Positions 18,832 through 28,386 of a DNA stretch of 28,386 nt are shown here, piece by piece. The notes beneath the pieces are model-generated. The model ran no database searches. It had not been told where the DNA came from and saw nothing but the letters and a program-made list of their open reading frames with translations. This DNA is from Pigoraptor vietnamica. Its lineage: Eukaryota; Opisthokonta; Filasterea. Location of the stretch: the NCBI GenBank assembly GCA_943704525.1, contig CALSCQ010002694.1, forward strand, positions 1 through 28,386, in the 5' to 3' direction. The position numbers and the translations under genes were made by a program. Each line of letters begins with the position of its first letter. Within the stretch, counting starts at the first letter, position 1.

Positions 18832-21800
18832 ATGCGGCGCGGGGGATCGCTGAACTCGACGGCGCCGGCCGCCCTGGTGTCGTCTGTCGTGCGCTCGGCA
18901 CAGCCGCCATCGCCTGAAGCCGAGCCGGACGACGTCCCCAATGGCGCGCCGTCGGGGGATGCCGCGGCCGCCGTGGAGCGCGACCGCGCGGACCTCTCCC
19001 GGCTGCTTGTTCTGCTGAAGGCGCCGCTGCGGCCGGCTTCGTCCGCCGGTGCCGCGTCCGCCACGCCGCTCAAGGGCGCGCGGGCGGTCAACGCGCCGTC
19101 GGAGGCCGAGGCACTCGAGCAGTTTGTGGCGCGCTACCGCGAACAGTACGAGTTCTCGACGCAGGCGCTCGCAGCCCTGTTTCAGGAGATATTCGATGCG
19201 CTCGTGCGGCAGCGGCTGTGCAACCGGTGCGGTCATGCCTCCAACGCGCAACAGTGCGTCCATACTGCGTTCTGACTTGCCCCATCGATGCAGGGACTGG
19301 ATGGAACGGGCTCCGCGTGACAATGTGCTGCGCATTCTGCAGTGTCTCCGAGTCCTAATGCGAGATGCTGCGTTCCAGGTTTGTCTTGCTAGCGAGAGCC
19401 CATGGTTGTGGGCATGTGTCTTGTGTGACGCGCGTTTCTTTCGCAGCGCGAATTTTTCAATCTGGGTGGCATCAAGTTCCTCTCGGACAAGCTTTCTGAG
19501 GCCGCGGAGACGTACTTCCGCGACGACCGCCAGGAGCCCTTCATCATCGAGACGCTCGTGGAAATGTCGAGTGGGTGTGCTACGTTCGTCTCGGTGTGTG
19601 CAGTGCAGTGCGTGCTGCGTGCGGTCGCGCGGCCTCTCGGTCGGTCTCTGTCACCTGCACATGCAGAGTTGATACGATGGACGCCAGTGTACTTGTGCTA
19701 ATCGCCCCGCCATTTCGCCGCAGGCATTTTCCAGAAGCTCGCGACGGAGGTGAACCAGCGGGAGTGGATTGTGGCCTGCGGGACCCACCGTACCCTCGCA
19801 CTCCTGCTGTCGGCAAACGACATTCTCATCCTCCACTGCTCGCTCATGGCCCTGATCTGGCTTGCAAGGAGGTCCGTTGCGGCCGCACAGTCGGCGCTGC
19901 TTGTGCGCGCTGGGCGCCGCTGTTGAAAATCTTGTCTCACAAACCTTGTTTCCCATGACGCGCAGTGAGCAGCCGCGGAGTCTCATAGGGGAACTCAACT
20001 GCATCGAAATTCTGCTGCGAATTATGCAGGCACGTGTTTCTTGGGATGGGTCAATGTGCGTGCAGTGAAGTGCAGAAGAAGCGTGTTCTGACGGAGTGTC
20101 GGCGTAGGATTACCACGTCCAATCCAAGCGCCTGGCAGCCGAGTTGCTCCATATTCTGTGCATTGATGAGCACACGCGGGAGGCAGTGAAGGTGTTCGAC
20201 GGAATCCCCGTCTGTCTCAGGTGGGCTGCCGAGCGTCCATGTGGCCATTGGCTGTGTTGCTTACGATGCACGGCCCCTGCAGCGTGCTTCACAACGACGA
20301 CGTGCAGCTGCTGCGGCACCTTGTCGGCATTGTGGAGAAGATGGCGCGCGATCCCGAGTCCAGCAACGAGATTCGCATTATGGGCGGCATTCCGCTGCTG
20401 CTCTCCCTGCTCGGCGGCGCGGGCGGAAAGGAGCCGCGGGACTCGCAGGGGTGCGTGATTCTCGTTTGCTCGTCCTTCCGTGCCTAAGCCAAAGATGCTG
20501 ACTGTGCCCGTCCACAGGGGCACATCGGCGCCTCCCACGGCTGAGCGTCGAAGAGGCTCGTCGGACACCCTCGGACAGCCGCAGTCGCCGGCGCCTGCGC
20601 AGCCCAGCGCGCGGCCTGCCAAGGAGCGGCGGAAGGACGTGGCCCTGAAAATTGCATGCTGCGCGGCGCTGACACAGCTCGCGCTCAACGACACGAATGC
20701 GCACCACATACGCATCGCGAACGGCATATATGCGCTCGGCCTACTCATTCTCCCGCAGAAGGGCGCGGAGAACGACACACAGTACCGAAACTTGCAGGCA
20801 CGTGTGTGCGCGCTTGTGTGTGTGTTTTGGGGGGGGGGGGGGGAGAGAGAGAGAGAGAGAGAGAGAGGGTCTGACGTGCATGGTTCTAAACCGTGGATGG
20901 GTGCACACAGGCCAATGCCTTCAGGGCGTTGCGGTTCCTGTTCAGCGTCGAACGCAACCGCCGGCTCTTCAAGCGGCTGTTTCCCCCCGAGTTGTTTGAA
21001 ATTTTCATTGACGTGGGGCACTACTGCACGGATATCGCGCTGTACATGCCGATGGTCAACTACGTCTACGAGATGCCGGTGGGTGCATTCGCTTCATTCA
21101 CCCTTGCGTTTCACACGGAGCGCAGAGAATGACGCGCGTTCTTTTTCTGCAGCCTTCCGTGCTCGAGAACATGACCAACGCCATCGGCGACACCAATCTC
21201 AACAAGACGCCCACGTACTTTGTCGGCGAGTACGCCGTGATGGAGCTCCTCGGTCGCGGCGCCTTTGGCAGTGTGTACAAGGTCGGTGGACTGCCGTTTG
21301 TTCGTCACTGTTGCACGGTGCCAATGCCTCCTTGTCCTCCAGGTCCGGAAGCAAGGCGCGCAGTCTTTCCTCGCACTAAAGGAGGTGGGTTTTTGTTTGT
21401 TCAAAATTTTGGACTGTGGAGTGGGCGGCAGTGGGCGATGGTCGTTTTAATGCGTGTCCGTGGCAGATCCCCACGAAGAGCTCGGCATTCCTCGGCAAAA
21501 CGGCCATGGAACGGGACAAGAGCATCGGTGAAATCGTCAACGAGGTCTCGATTATCGAATCGCAGGTGAGCCAGCGTGCGGTAGGGCGTGTCATGGCATT
21601 GCGAGACTGTTCTAAGCATCTCCTTTTGACGATCCAGATGCGCCATCCCAACGTCGTTCGCTACTTCAAGTCTTTTGTGGAGGGTGCGTGGCCACGAGCA
21701 CGTGTGGCAATGTCACTGTTGAGTCTCCTTGATTTTAGTGGCTGACACATCCTTTGGGCGCAGGCGACATGCTGTACATCATCATGGAGTACGTTGAGGG

Positions 21801-24004
21801 CGCCTCGCTGAACGACTACTTCAACTCGCTCAAGGAGAAGAACAAGACGATGCCCGAGGACCGCATCTGGAAGATCTTTGTCCAGGTGCGAACGCCTTTC
21901 CTGCTTGCTCTCCGGCGCGTGTGGCATGCTGCGGTCGGTCGCTCACTGGCTGCGCGCAGGTTGTCCTCGGCCTGCGGTACATTCACAAGGAGAAGCGCAT
22001 CGTCCACCGGGACTTGACGCCGGCCAACATCATGCTCGACGAGAACGACAACGTCAAGATCAGTGAGTTGCGGCGCACTGGCATTCCCGCCACACGCTCT
22101 GACCATCCTGCGTCTGCAGCGGACTTTGGGCTCGCGCGCCAGAAGCAGCACGAAGCGAGCGTGATGCAATCGGTCGTTGGCACAATCGTGTACTCGTGGT
22201 ACGTGACAGGGCTGTTAACCCGTGCTCCTCTTCTTCGCTTGCTGAGCCTTCCCTTGGCGCAGCCCGGAGATTATCCAGCACGAGCCGTACGGCGAAAAGG
22301 CGGACGTGTGGTCCTTGGGCTGCATCCTCTATCAGATGGCGACGCTGAAGCCGCCCTTCTTCTCCTCCAACATGCTCTCGCTTGCAACGAGGGTGCGTGC
22401 GGCTGCTGCTTGCGTGAGATGTGTGTGGAGCGTTGCTCACGCACCGTCGTTCGGCAGATTGTTGAGGGCGATTACGATCCCCTCCCGGAAGGCTTCTCGC
22501 CGTTACTTGCGCAGACAGTGCGCGCTTGCCTCACGCCAGATCCGTCCAAACGTCCTGACATTTTGGAGGTTCGTACCGCTTATGCACACACACACACGCC
22601 GTGTGACGGGAACAAACAGTGTGTCCCCCTTTTTTATCGTTTTCGTCACAGGTGTGTTCGCTGATTGCGCCGGTCTTGGTGGGCGAGATCGATCGCCTCA
22701 ACATCGACCGCATCAATACGGAGCGCGAGCTTGAGCGTGAGCGCAAGCGAACGCAGCGGTGGGTTGTTGACGAGATTGCTGTCGTTGCATCCATCGTTAC
22801 GTCTCGTTTGGCTCCCGGTCCCTGCATCCTGAAGCGAGCGTTGCGCAGGCACTTCAACGAGGCGAGCCGCAACATGCAGAACTACCACCGCCTCTTCCTG
22901 GCGTCCCAGGAGCGCTACGACAAGATGATCACGATGCTTGAAGAGAACCGCCTGGTGTCAGCTACGGACGACATGCACGGGCCCAGTTCTCCCTCGGCAC
23001 GCTCTGCATCGAGCGGTGCGCTGGCTGGACGGCCTCGCCAGAGAGGGGGCGACCGCGGCGACGGCGCGCTCTCACCGGACGAAGGGGGGCCGCGGGATGG
23101 AAATCGCGACGCACGAGGATCCCCCGTCACGCCCTACCGGCGAAGCAACAGCAACGCGTCATCCGGTGGTGCGCGCACTCCACGCCCAGGTTCGTGCTCG
23201 TTCTGACGCTAGAATGGTGCCTTCCCTGATTCCGTGCGACTCGTCCTCACCATGCTCGTGTGCAGTGACTGCGACGGCAACACTCACGATTTCGCCGCGA
23301 AAAGTCCGGCAAATCAACGATCCGATCTCGCAAATGCTGAACCAGCTCCACAAGATCATCTTCATCACGCAGCTGCCTCCGTCGGCTGACCATAATCCCG
23401 CCCGCCGCGTAATTGAGAAGTACAAGCGCGCGCTGTTCTCGTCGCAGTCGAGCACCTTCAACCTCAAGAGCGAATTGAAAAAGGTTTGGCGTGTTCAGAT
23501 GTTTGCATGTGTGCGTGTCCCTGCTTTTTCGCTGGTGAGTATCGGCAGGTGGCTGCGTTTTGACGTGGATTTTCCGCAGTTCCTCATTGGGTCCAAGGAC
23601 ATCATCGACCTCGACTTTGGCAGCGGACTGAACGAGCTGCAGCTTGCGCGACAGGCGGCGGGCGCTGTGCAAGGGCAAGCGCCCGCTGGACAGCCAGCGC
23701 ATGGCGACGACGGCCCGCCGTCGACTGCCCAAGTTGGCCGGGCTGCAACGGGCGAAGTGGACGAACGCCCCCGCCTCACCTATGAGCAGATGCAGGGACT
23801 GATCGAGTCGGTGCTTGTGGAAAGCGGGTATTACGATCTCATGTCCCCACGGTACGTGCGAGTACAACAGTGTTCGTTGTGCGCAGCTGTGTGCTCACTC
23901 TACTGGCCCGCTGCAGGAACCGCGCGCAAGCGCTGGGCCCAATTGCGGGTGGCGGGTCGTCACTGTCTGGACACCAGGCCCGCCTGCGCTCCTTGACGTC
24001 ATAA
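18832..24004 (+). CDS. NEK10: NEK10 protein kinase (armadillo repeats, NIMA-related kinase, C-terminal domain)
   Basis: Twenty-three exons: 18832-19226, 19294-19378, 19447-19570, 19724-19871, 19966-20029, 20108-20220, 20283-20450, 20518-20797, 20911-21078, 21153-21281, 21343-21384, 21467-21565, 21638-21683, 21764-21885, 21960-22062, 22120-22198, 22263-22392, 22458-22568, 22652-22758, 22849-23189, 23266-23483, 23580-23851, 23917-24004; 1143 residues (human about 1170). NEK10 is linked to motile-cilium function and stress checkpoints. Residues about 100-500 match its armadillo-type region ([41 protein letters not shown]). The kinase has [13 protein letters not shown]571, [10 protein letters not shown] (D679, N684), TDFG (D697), CPEI and [25 protein letters not shown], not HRDLK, is kept as in animal NEK10. 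A basic/acidic coiled coil follows, then the C-terminal [18 protein letters not shown] and TYEQMQ motifs. Introns 5 and 8 use GC donors. Confidence 0.95.
20829..20867 (+). repeat. Poly-G plus (AG)n microsatellite in NEK10 intron 8
   Basis: A run of 15 G (20829-20843) is followed by about 11-12 AG units to 20867, all purine on the plus strand. It lies inside the intron 20798-20910 and follows a TG-rich tract. The length may be unreliable in assembly. Confidence 0.9.
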
Positions 24005-24720
24005 TTATTTTGACGTAGTATTGTCGTCATTGCGGTTGGTTATTTTTCTGCCGCGCGTAATAAATGTGCCGCAGTACAAATTTCATACAAATGGGCGCGC
24101 AAAATAATCGGCGCTTTCGTCAGCTGTTTTTGCGCGCGATCCCCTCTTTGCTTCGCCGTTCACACAATCCGCAGACCATCCGCGGCATCCATCGCCACTG
24201 CGAGCGTTCATCTGAGCATCCGCGCGCTCTTAATGTGCACACGAACAACAACGGCGTCCGACAGAACGAAAGGTTGGTTTGGGCGGACCGCGTTTACGAT
24301 GGCTTCTGGGCTAGTGCGTCTGCGTCAGTGGAGTGGGAACTCTGGTTGTGCTGTGCGGCCCTGGCGGCGGATGTGCTGCGTGCGAGTGGGGCGTGTGGGT
24401 GTCGCCGAGGGCGCGAGGTCGCTGCAGCACGCCGTCCGTCCCGCGTTGGCCTCTCAGCGTGAAACTGCCTCGTGATGGGCTGTGCTGTTACAGCGCGGGC
24501 GGGCGGCCTGTACGCGTCGCTCCGTCTCGTTCGATGTTGGTGGCATGGGTTTGTTGTGTCGGCGGTTTTCGGCGTGCGATAGCGTCGTGGTCGAGTGGCG
24601 CTTTTGTCGTTGGATGCGACCGTGGCGACGTTCGACGATGTTCCTGAAATGCGCTTCCACATCCCGTTTCCCTGGGCTTCGTCTCTTTCTTTCCGACAGG
24701 CGATTGATTGATTAGCAGAA
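24005..24720. other. Intergenic region NEK10 / UAP56, possible 5'-UTR intron
   Basis: No coding exon is recognised in these 716 bases. The end is pyrimidine-rich and terminates in ATTAGCAG two bases before the UAP56 start codon, which is how 3' splice sites look here; an upstream non-coding exon is therefore likely, with the donor possibly near 24271. A GATT triplet repeat precedes it. Confidence 0.45.
24059..24064 (+). promoter_or_regulatory. Putative polyadenylation signal of NEK10
   Basis: AATAAA occurs 55 bases after the NEK10 stop codon in a locally AT-rich stretch, a normal position for a poly(A) signal in a short 3' UTR. Assignment is by position only. Confidence 0.45.
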
Positions 24721-26354
24721 ATGGCGACCGACGGCAACGACGTTGACAACGAACTCCTCGACTACGAGGAGGACGAGAACGAGGCGCCCGCGGGCGACGA
24801 CAAGAAGGGCAAGGAAGTCAAGGGGTCGTACGTCGGCATCCACAGCTCCGGCTTCCGCGACTTCCTCCTCAAGCCCGAACTCCTCCGCGCGATCGTCGAG
24901 TGCGGTTTCGAACACCCGTCTGAAGGCACGTTTTCTGCGGCCGAGACGCTCCGCGTGCCGTCGGCGTCGTGAGCGCCGCGACATGACTCTGACAGCGCGT
25001 GTGTGCCGATTGCAGTCCAGCACGAGTGCATCCCCCAGGCCATCCTTGGCCAGGACGTCATTTGCCAGGCCAAGTCGGGTATGGGCAAGACGGCGGTGTT
25101 CGTCCTCTCGACCCTCCACCAGCTCGAGCCCGTGGACGGCCAGGTCGGCGTGCTCGTGCTCTGCCACACGCGCGAGCTCGCCTTCCAGATTTCGAAGGAG
25201 TACGCGCGCTTCACCAAGTTCATGCCGAACGTGAAGACGGCGGTGTTCTACGGCGGCGTGAGCATCAAGCAGGACGAGAAGACGCTCAAGACGGCGACGC
25301 CGCACATTGTGGTGGGCACGCCCGGCCGCATCCTCGCGCTGGTCAAGTCGGGCAACCTCAACCTCAAGCACGTCAAGCACTTCGTCCTCGATGAGTGCGA
25401 CCAGATGCTCGAGGCGCTTGGTTGGTTTTCACTGTGCGCCTCTGTTCTTTTTTTCATCGCTCATCACTTGCGTCATGGGTTGAGCCATTGGTTACTTGCT
25501 GACTGTGTCGCGAACTGCAGACATGCGCCGGGACGTGCAGGAGATTTTCCGCAACACGCCTCACGAGAAGCAGGTCATGATGTTCAGCGCCACGCTCAGC
25601 AACGAGATTCGGCCCGTGTGCAAGAAGTTCATGCAGGACCCGATGGAGATTTACGTCGACGACGAGGCCAAGCTGACGCTGCACGGTCTTCAGCAGCACT
25701 ACGTCAAGCTCGCGGAGAACGAGAAGAACCGGAAGCTCAGCGAGCTCCTCGATGCCCTCGAGTTCAACCAGGTCGTCATTTTCGTCAAGTCGGTCAACCG
25801 CGCCGTGGAACTGACGAAGCTGCTGAACGAGTGCAACTTCCCCGCGATTGCCATCCACTCTGCGATGAACCAGGAGGAGCGCATTGAGCGGTACACGGCG
25901 TTCAAGGAGTTCAAGAAGCGCATTCTCGTGTCGACGAATGTCTTCGGCCGCGGAATGGACATTGAGCGCGTCAACATCGTCATCAACTACGACATGCCGG
26001 AGAACTCAGACACGTATCTCCACCGGGTGAGCGGCGTCTTGTTGCTGTGTTGTATTCTTGCCTTGTTGTTGCTGAATGTCGTATTCTTGCTTACGCCTGA
26101 TCGTGATGATTGCCTCTTTTTCAGGTCGCCCGCGCCGGTCGCTTTGGCACGAAGGGTCTCGCGATCAGCTTTGTTTCTGACGCGGCTGACTCGGAGGTGC
26201 TCGAGAAGGTGCAGGGCCGCTTTGAGGTCAAGATTTCGGAGCTCCCCGACCAGATTGACACGACGTCTTACAGTGAGTGTTCTTTGCGCATGCGCTCTGG
26301 TGTTGTGTTTTGTAGCTAACTAACTTTGTCTTTTCCCTTCCAGTGAATGCCTGA
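24721..26354 (+). CDS. DDX39B: UAP56/Sub2 (DDX39) DEAD-box RNA helicase
   Basis: Exons 24721-24925, 25016-25420, 25521-26026, 26125-26272 and 26344-26354; 424 residues, against 428 in human. This ATPase acts in spliceosome assembly and, with the TREX complex, in mRNA export from the nucleus. Motifs in order: an acidic N-terminus ending DYEEDE, the [15 protein letters not shown] and [16 protein letters not shown]-motif region, motif I AKSGMGKT (about 87-94), TPGRI, motif II DECD (194-197, the subfamily form of DEAD), [22 protein letters not shown] and the [10 protein letters not shown] block. The last exon adds only the final residues (MNA). Intron 1 is GC-AG. Codon use is strongly C-ending, fitting high expression. 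Assignment to this subfamily is secure; the human symbol is used for orientation only. Confidence 0.97.
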
Positions 26355-26628
26355 AGTGTCGTGCGTCTCGTTGCGTCCGCGTTGCGTCTTATCATGTACA
26401 TTCGAAAAAAGCAAAGAAAAAAAACGAAGAAAAGAAGCGAACCGATTCACAATGCGCGTCAACAAAACCCTCCTTGCAACACACGCCAATGTGCGAATCA
26501 TGGCAGTTGCTAAATGTCAAAGCCCAGCCACGGAAGACCGGCGTCCAGCAAGACGACGACCAACCAATGCCCACCCCGCAACGTTAGCGGCCAATAGACG
26601 GATTTATTCCGCCAAGAACCGCGCCCGC

Positions 26629-27359
26629 TTAAATGCGCGAGGGGTAGAGGAGCTGCGGACAAAAGAGCCCTTAATCTCACGGTCGACATTCACGGTCTCA
26701 AGGCTCAGTGCACACAGACGCACACGCACCGCGCATGCACATTAAGTATTCTACACAGGCGCATTCCAAATGCAAAATGCAACACAGCACAAACAACCAA
26801 ATGTGAAAAAACACGCACTCAGCGTCGCATAAACACTCACCACACGAACGCTGGCGCCAAAAGCGCGAGCAGGGAGAGGGGGGTTGAACTTGGCACGCAC
26901 AACACCCGTGTTGCCGTGCGGGCGCGTGACCTTGCCCCAGATAACGCGGATCTTAGAGTCCGCCACCTTGCGCTGGGCGCGGTAGACGTACGCGATGCGC
27001 TTGCCAAGGTAGTGCGCGGTGGCGTCCTTCGACTCTACGCCCTCAATGCGGACCAGCTGCGTGTTGGGCTGCTGGTTGCGCATGTTGCGGCGGTGCCCAA
27101 GCACAACGCCCTTCGTGTACAGTCTGCGACAACGCATCAATAACCCTCAGAAACGCAGTTCCCTACAAAACACCATACATCTCAAGCAACTAGCCACAGT
27201 GCAACGTGCCAGGTCTAATTCCTGGAAGCGTGCCAAGGCCCAAAAAAGGAGGAGGAACAGATCAAGCTAATGGCGATCGTTCCCCATCCCATCCCATCCG
27301 AATGAGACATCGGCGCATCCGCATCTCACGCGACGCACACACCTCACGGGCTGAGGCAT
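26629..27359 (-). CDS. RPL35A: 60S ribosomal protein eL33 (L35a)
   Basis: Minus-strand exons 27359-27343, 27123-26841 and 26652-26629; 107 residues, the normal family length. It is a structural protein of the large cytosolic ribosomal subunit. The N-terminus reads [19 protein letters not shown]; the core has [24 protein letters not shown], the diagnostic [21 protein letters not shown], and the end is RVLLYPSRI, found only by splicing to the 24-base last exon. Without that exon the frame runs on into intron sequence and gives a wrong tail. The intron after only 17 coding bases is typical of ribosomal-protein genes in intron-rich eukaryotes. It converges with the UAP56 gene; the 274 bases between the stops contain an A-rich tract (about 26400-26440). 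Confidence 0.95.
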
Positions 27360-28350
27360 CTTCGCGGTCCCTTTCTGAGCAGGCCGTGGAAGGAAAGAGG
27401 GCGAATATGAGCGCAGCCGGTGCTGCTTTGACTCCTCTGGGCGATGGCCATCATGCACCTGCACACGACGATGGAAACACCCCGGATGACCTGATTGCTC
27501 ACCCCGGATGCGAACCATATACCTTTGCAGGTTGGACGGCGGCGCCTGACACGGCCGGCCGGCAGGTTCACTGAAGCACCGGCGGCCACCTCGGGCGCCG
27601 GCTGACTGACGTTAGTGGCTCACTGATCGCCACTTTGAGCCGGTGCAGCTCAGACCGGCCCGGCGCCGCCGGCCGCCAGCGCCAGGGCATGCCGCCCGGG
27701 CAGGGGCTGCAGTCGGAGGTCGACTGGCCGGCACCGCCGTGAGCACCGGGGCCGGCGGCGACTGATCTGCCGGGAATCTGGCCGGTCATCACTGATCCGA
27801 GCTGAGCCGGTCCGGCCTCGGCGGCGGGCCGCACTGGCAGTCAGCCGTCTGAAGTCCGAGTTGCCGCCGCTGACTGATCCGAGCTCGGCCGGCACTCGGC
27901 GACTGAGTACGGCTGCCTCAGTGAGCGCCACTGGGGGCGGTTTCGGCTGAGATCGCGGCTCGGGCCGCCGGCTGAGCCCGGCGCACCAGACAGCCACCAA
28001 CCGGGTCGGGAGGCGATTCTATCTAGCCTTCTTTAGCCTGAGACCCACCAACTCTGCGCAGCAGGCCGGAGCACACGGCCTGCGCTATGCCAACTGATGC
28101 CGGCCGGAGAAGCTATTATGGCCCAGGCCGCAGCATTTGCAGCAGTCGTACTCACGGAGTACCCTGTTGGCAGGCAAACTTGGTGACTTCTGAGACTAAC
28201 CATTGTCTGAAATTTTTTGCCGGTGCCGCGATTGTCTTTCAAATACATAGCGGTAGTACAACTAACTCAGCACATTGTTGGCTGTCCGCAGAAATGCGCT
28301 CAATTGGCAACCGATAGTGAGGAATCTCTTCATGCACGCGCACAGCTTTC
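27360..28350. other. GC-rich repeat-like intergenic DNA
   Basis: No gene or RNA gene is recognised. From about 27570 to 28000 the sequence is a dense mix of CCGGC, GGCCGG and CTGACTGATC-type words; a 13-base word ACTGATCCGAGCT occurs at 27791 and again at 27873. The style resembles 340-500 and 10540-10810, suggesting a dispersed, decayed repeat family. The part nearest 27360 should include the eL33 promoter. From 28020 to 28350 composition becomes ordinary, with nothing identifiable. Confidence 0.5.
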
Positions 28351-28353
28351 TGT

Positions 28354-28384
<31 letters not shown>

Positions 28385-28386
28385 GG
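28351..28386 (+). repeat. TG microsatellite and terminal poly-G run
   Basis: About nine TG units are followed by a run of 19 G that reaches the last base of the window. A similar TG-then-G tract exists in NEK10 intron 8. The abrupt end in a homopolymer suggests a contig break and not a telomere. Confidence 0.85.

Noticed and set aside
26751-27140. Unspliced eL33 frame with a hydrophobic tail
   Set aside because: The tail is intron translation; the family ending LLYPSRI lies in a 24-base exon at 26652-26629, and the N-terminus at 27359-27343.
28351-28386. TG plus poly-G end as a telomere
   Set aside because: There is no repeated telomere unit; a homopolymer at the edge fits an assembly break better.

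Overview
This is a gene-dense, GC-rich stretch of nuclear DNA from a eukaryote, most likely a free-living flagellated protist. Bacterial origin is excluded: all eleven recognised genes are split by introns, mostly about 55-220 bases long, and reconstruct into full-length proteins only after splicing. They include an mRNA-export helicase, a cytosolic ribosomal protein, a SUMO protease, peroxisome-type and mitochondrial-type enzymes, and two proteins typical of motile cilia (calaxin and NEK10). I cannot name the species; the lineage is inference only. All exon models were built by eye from splice sites, reading phase and remembered family conservation, with no transcript or database support.

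Layout: 1-708, no gene seen. 709-2436 (+), an ER-lumen protein with signal peptide, six-cysteine domain and RDEL ending. 2657-5095 (-), acyl-CoA oxidase. 5363-7661 (+), a mitochondrial-type fusion of a Rieske iron-sulfur domain with a DUF455 ferritin-like diiron domain, sharing a divergent promoter with the oxidase. 7887-10522 (-), a tubulin-tyrosine-ligase-like enzyme with an N-terminal membrane anchor. 11266-13760 (+), a Ulp1/SENP SUMO protease. 14076-15288 (+), a two-EF-hand protein with a Tyr/Pro/Gly/Gln repeat tail. 15543-16775 (-), calaxin, a Ca-binding outer-arm-dynein protein. 17101-18429 (+), aprataxin, divergent from calaxin. 18832-24004 (+), NEK10 kinase in 23 exons. 24721-26354 (+), the UAP56/Sub2 DEAD-box helicase. 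26629-27359 (-), ribosomal protein eL33 (L35a). 27360-28386, GC-rich repeat-like DNA ending in a TG/poly-G tract.

Functional picture: there is no operon. Neighbours are paired convergently or divergently. Calaxin and NEK10 (with aprataxin between them), and possibly the TTL-like enzyme, point to a beating cilium. Aprataxin, the SUMO protease and UAP56 are nuclear maintenance genes; the oxidase and the Rieske-DUF455 protein are organellar redox enzymes.

Most notable points: the Rieske-DUF455 fusion; six GC-AG introns among 76 inferred; an aprataxin whose HIT motif has Gln in place of the first His; the membrane-anchored TTL-like enzyme; and a possible 27-base intron.
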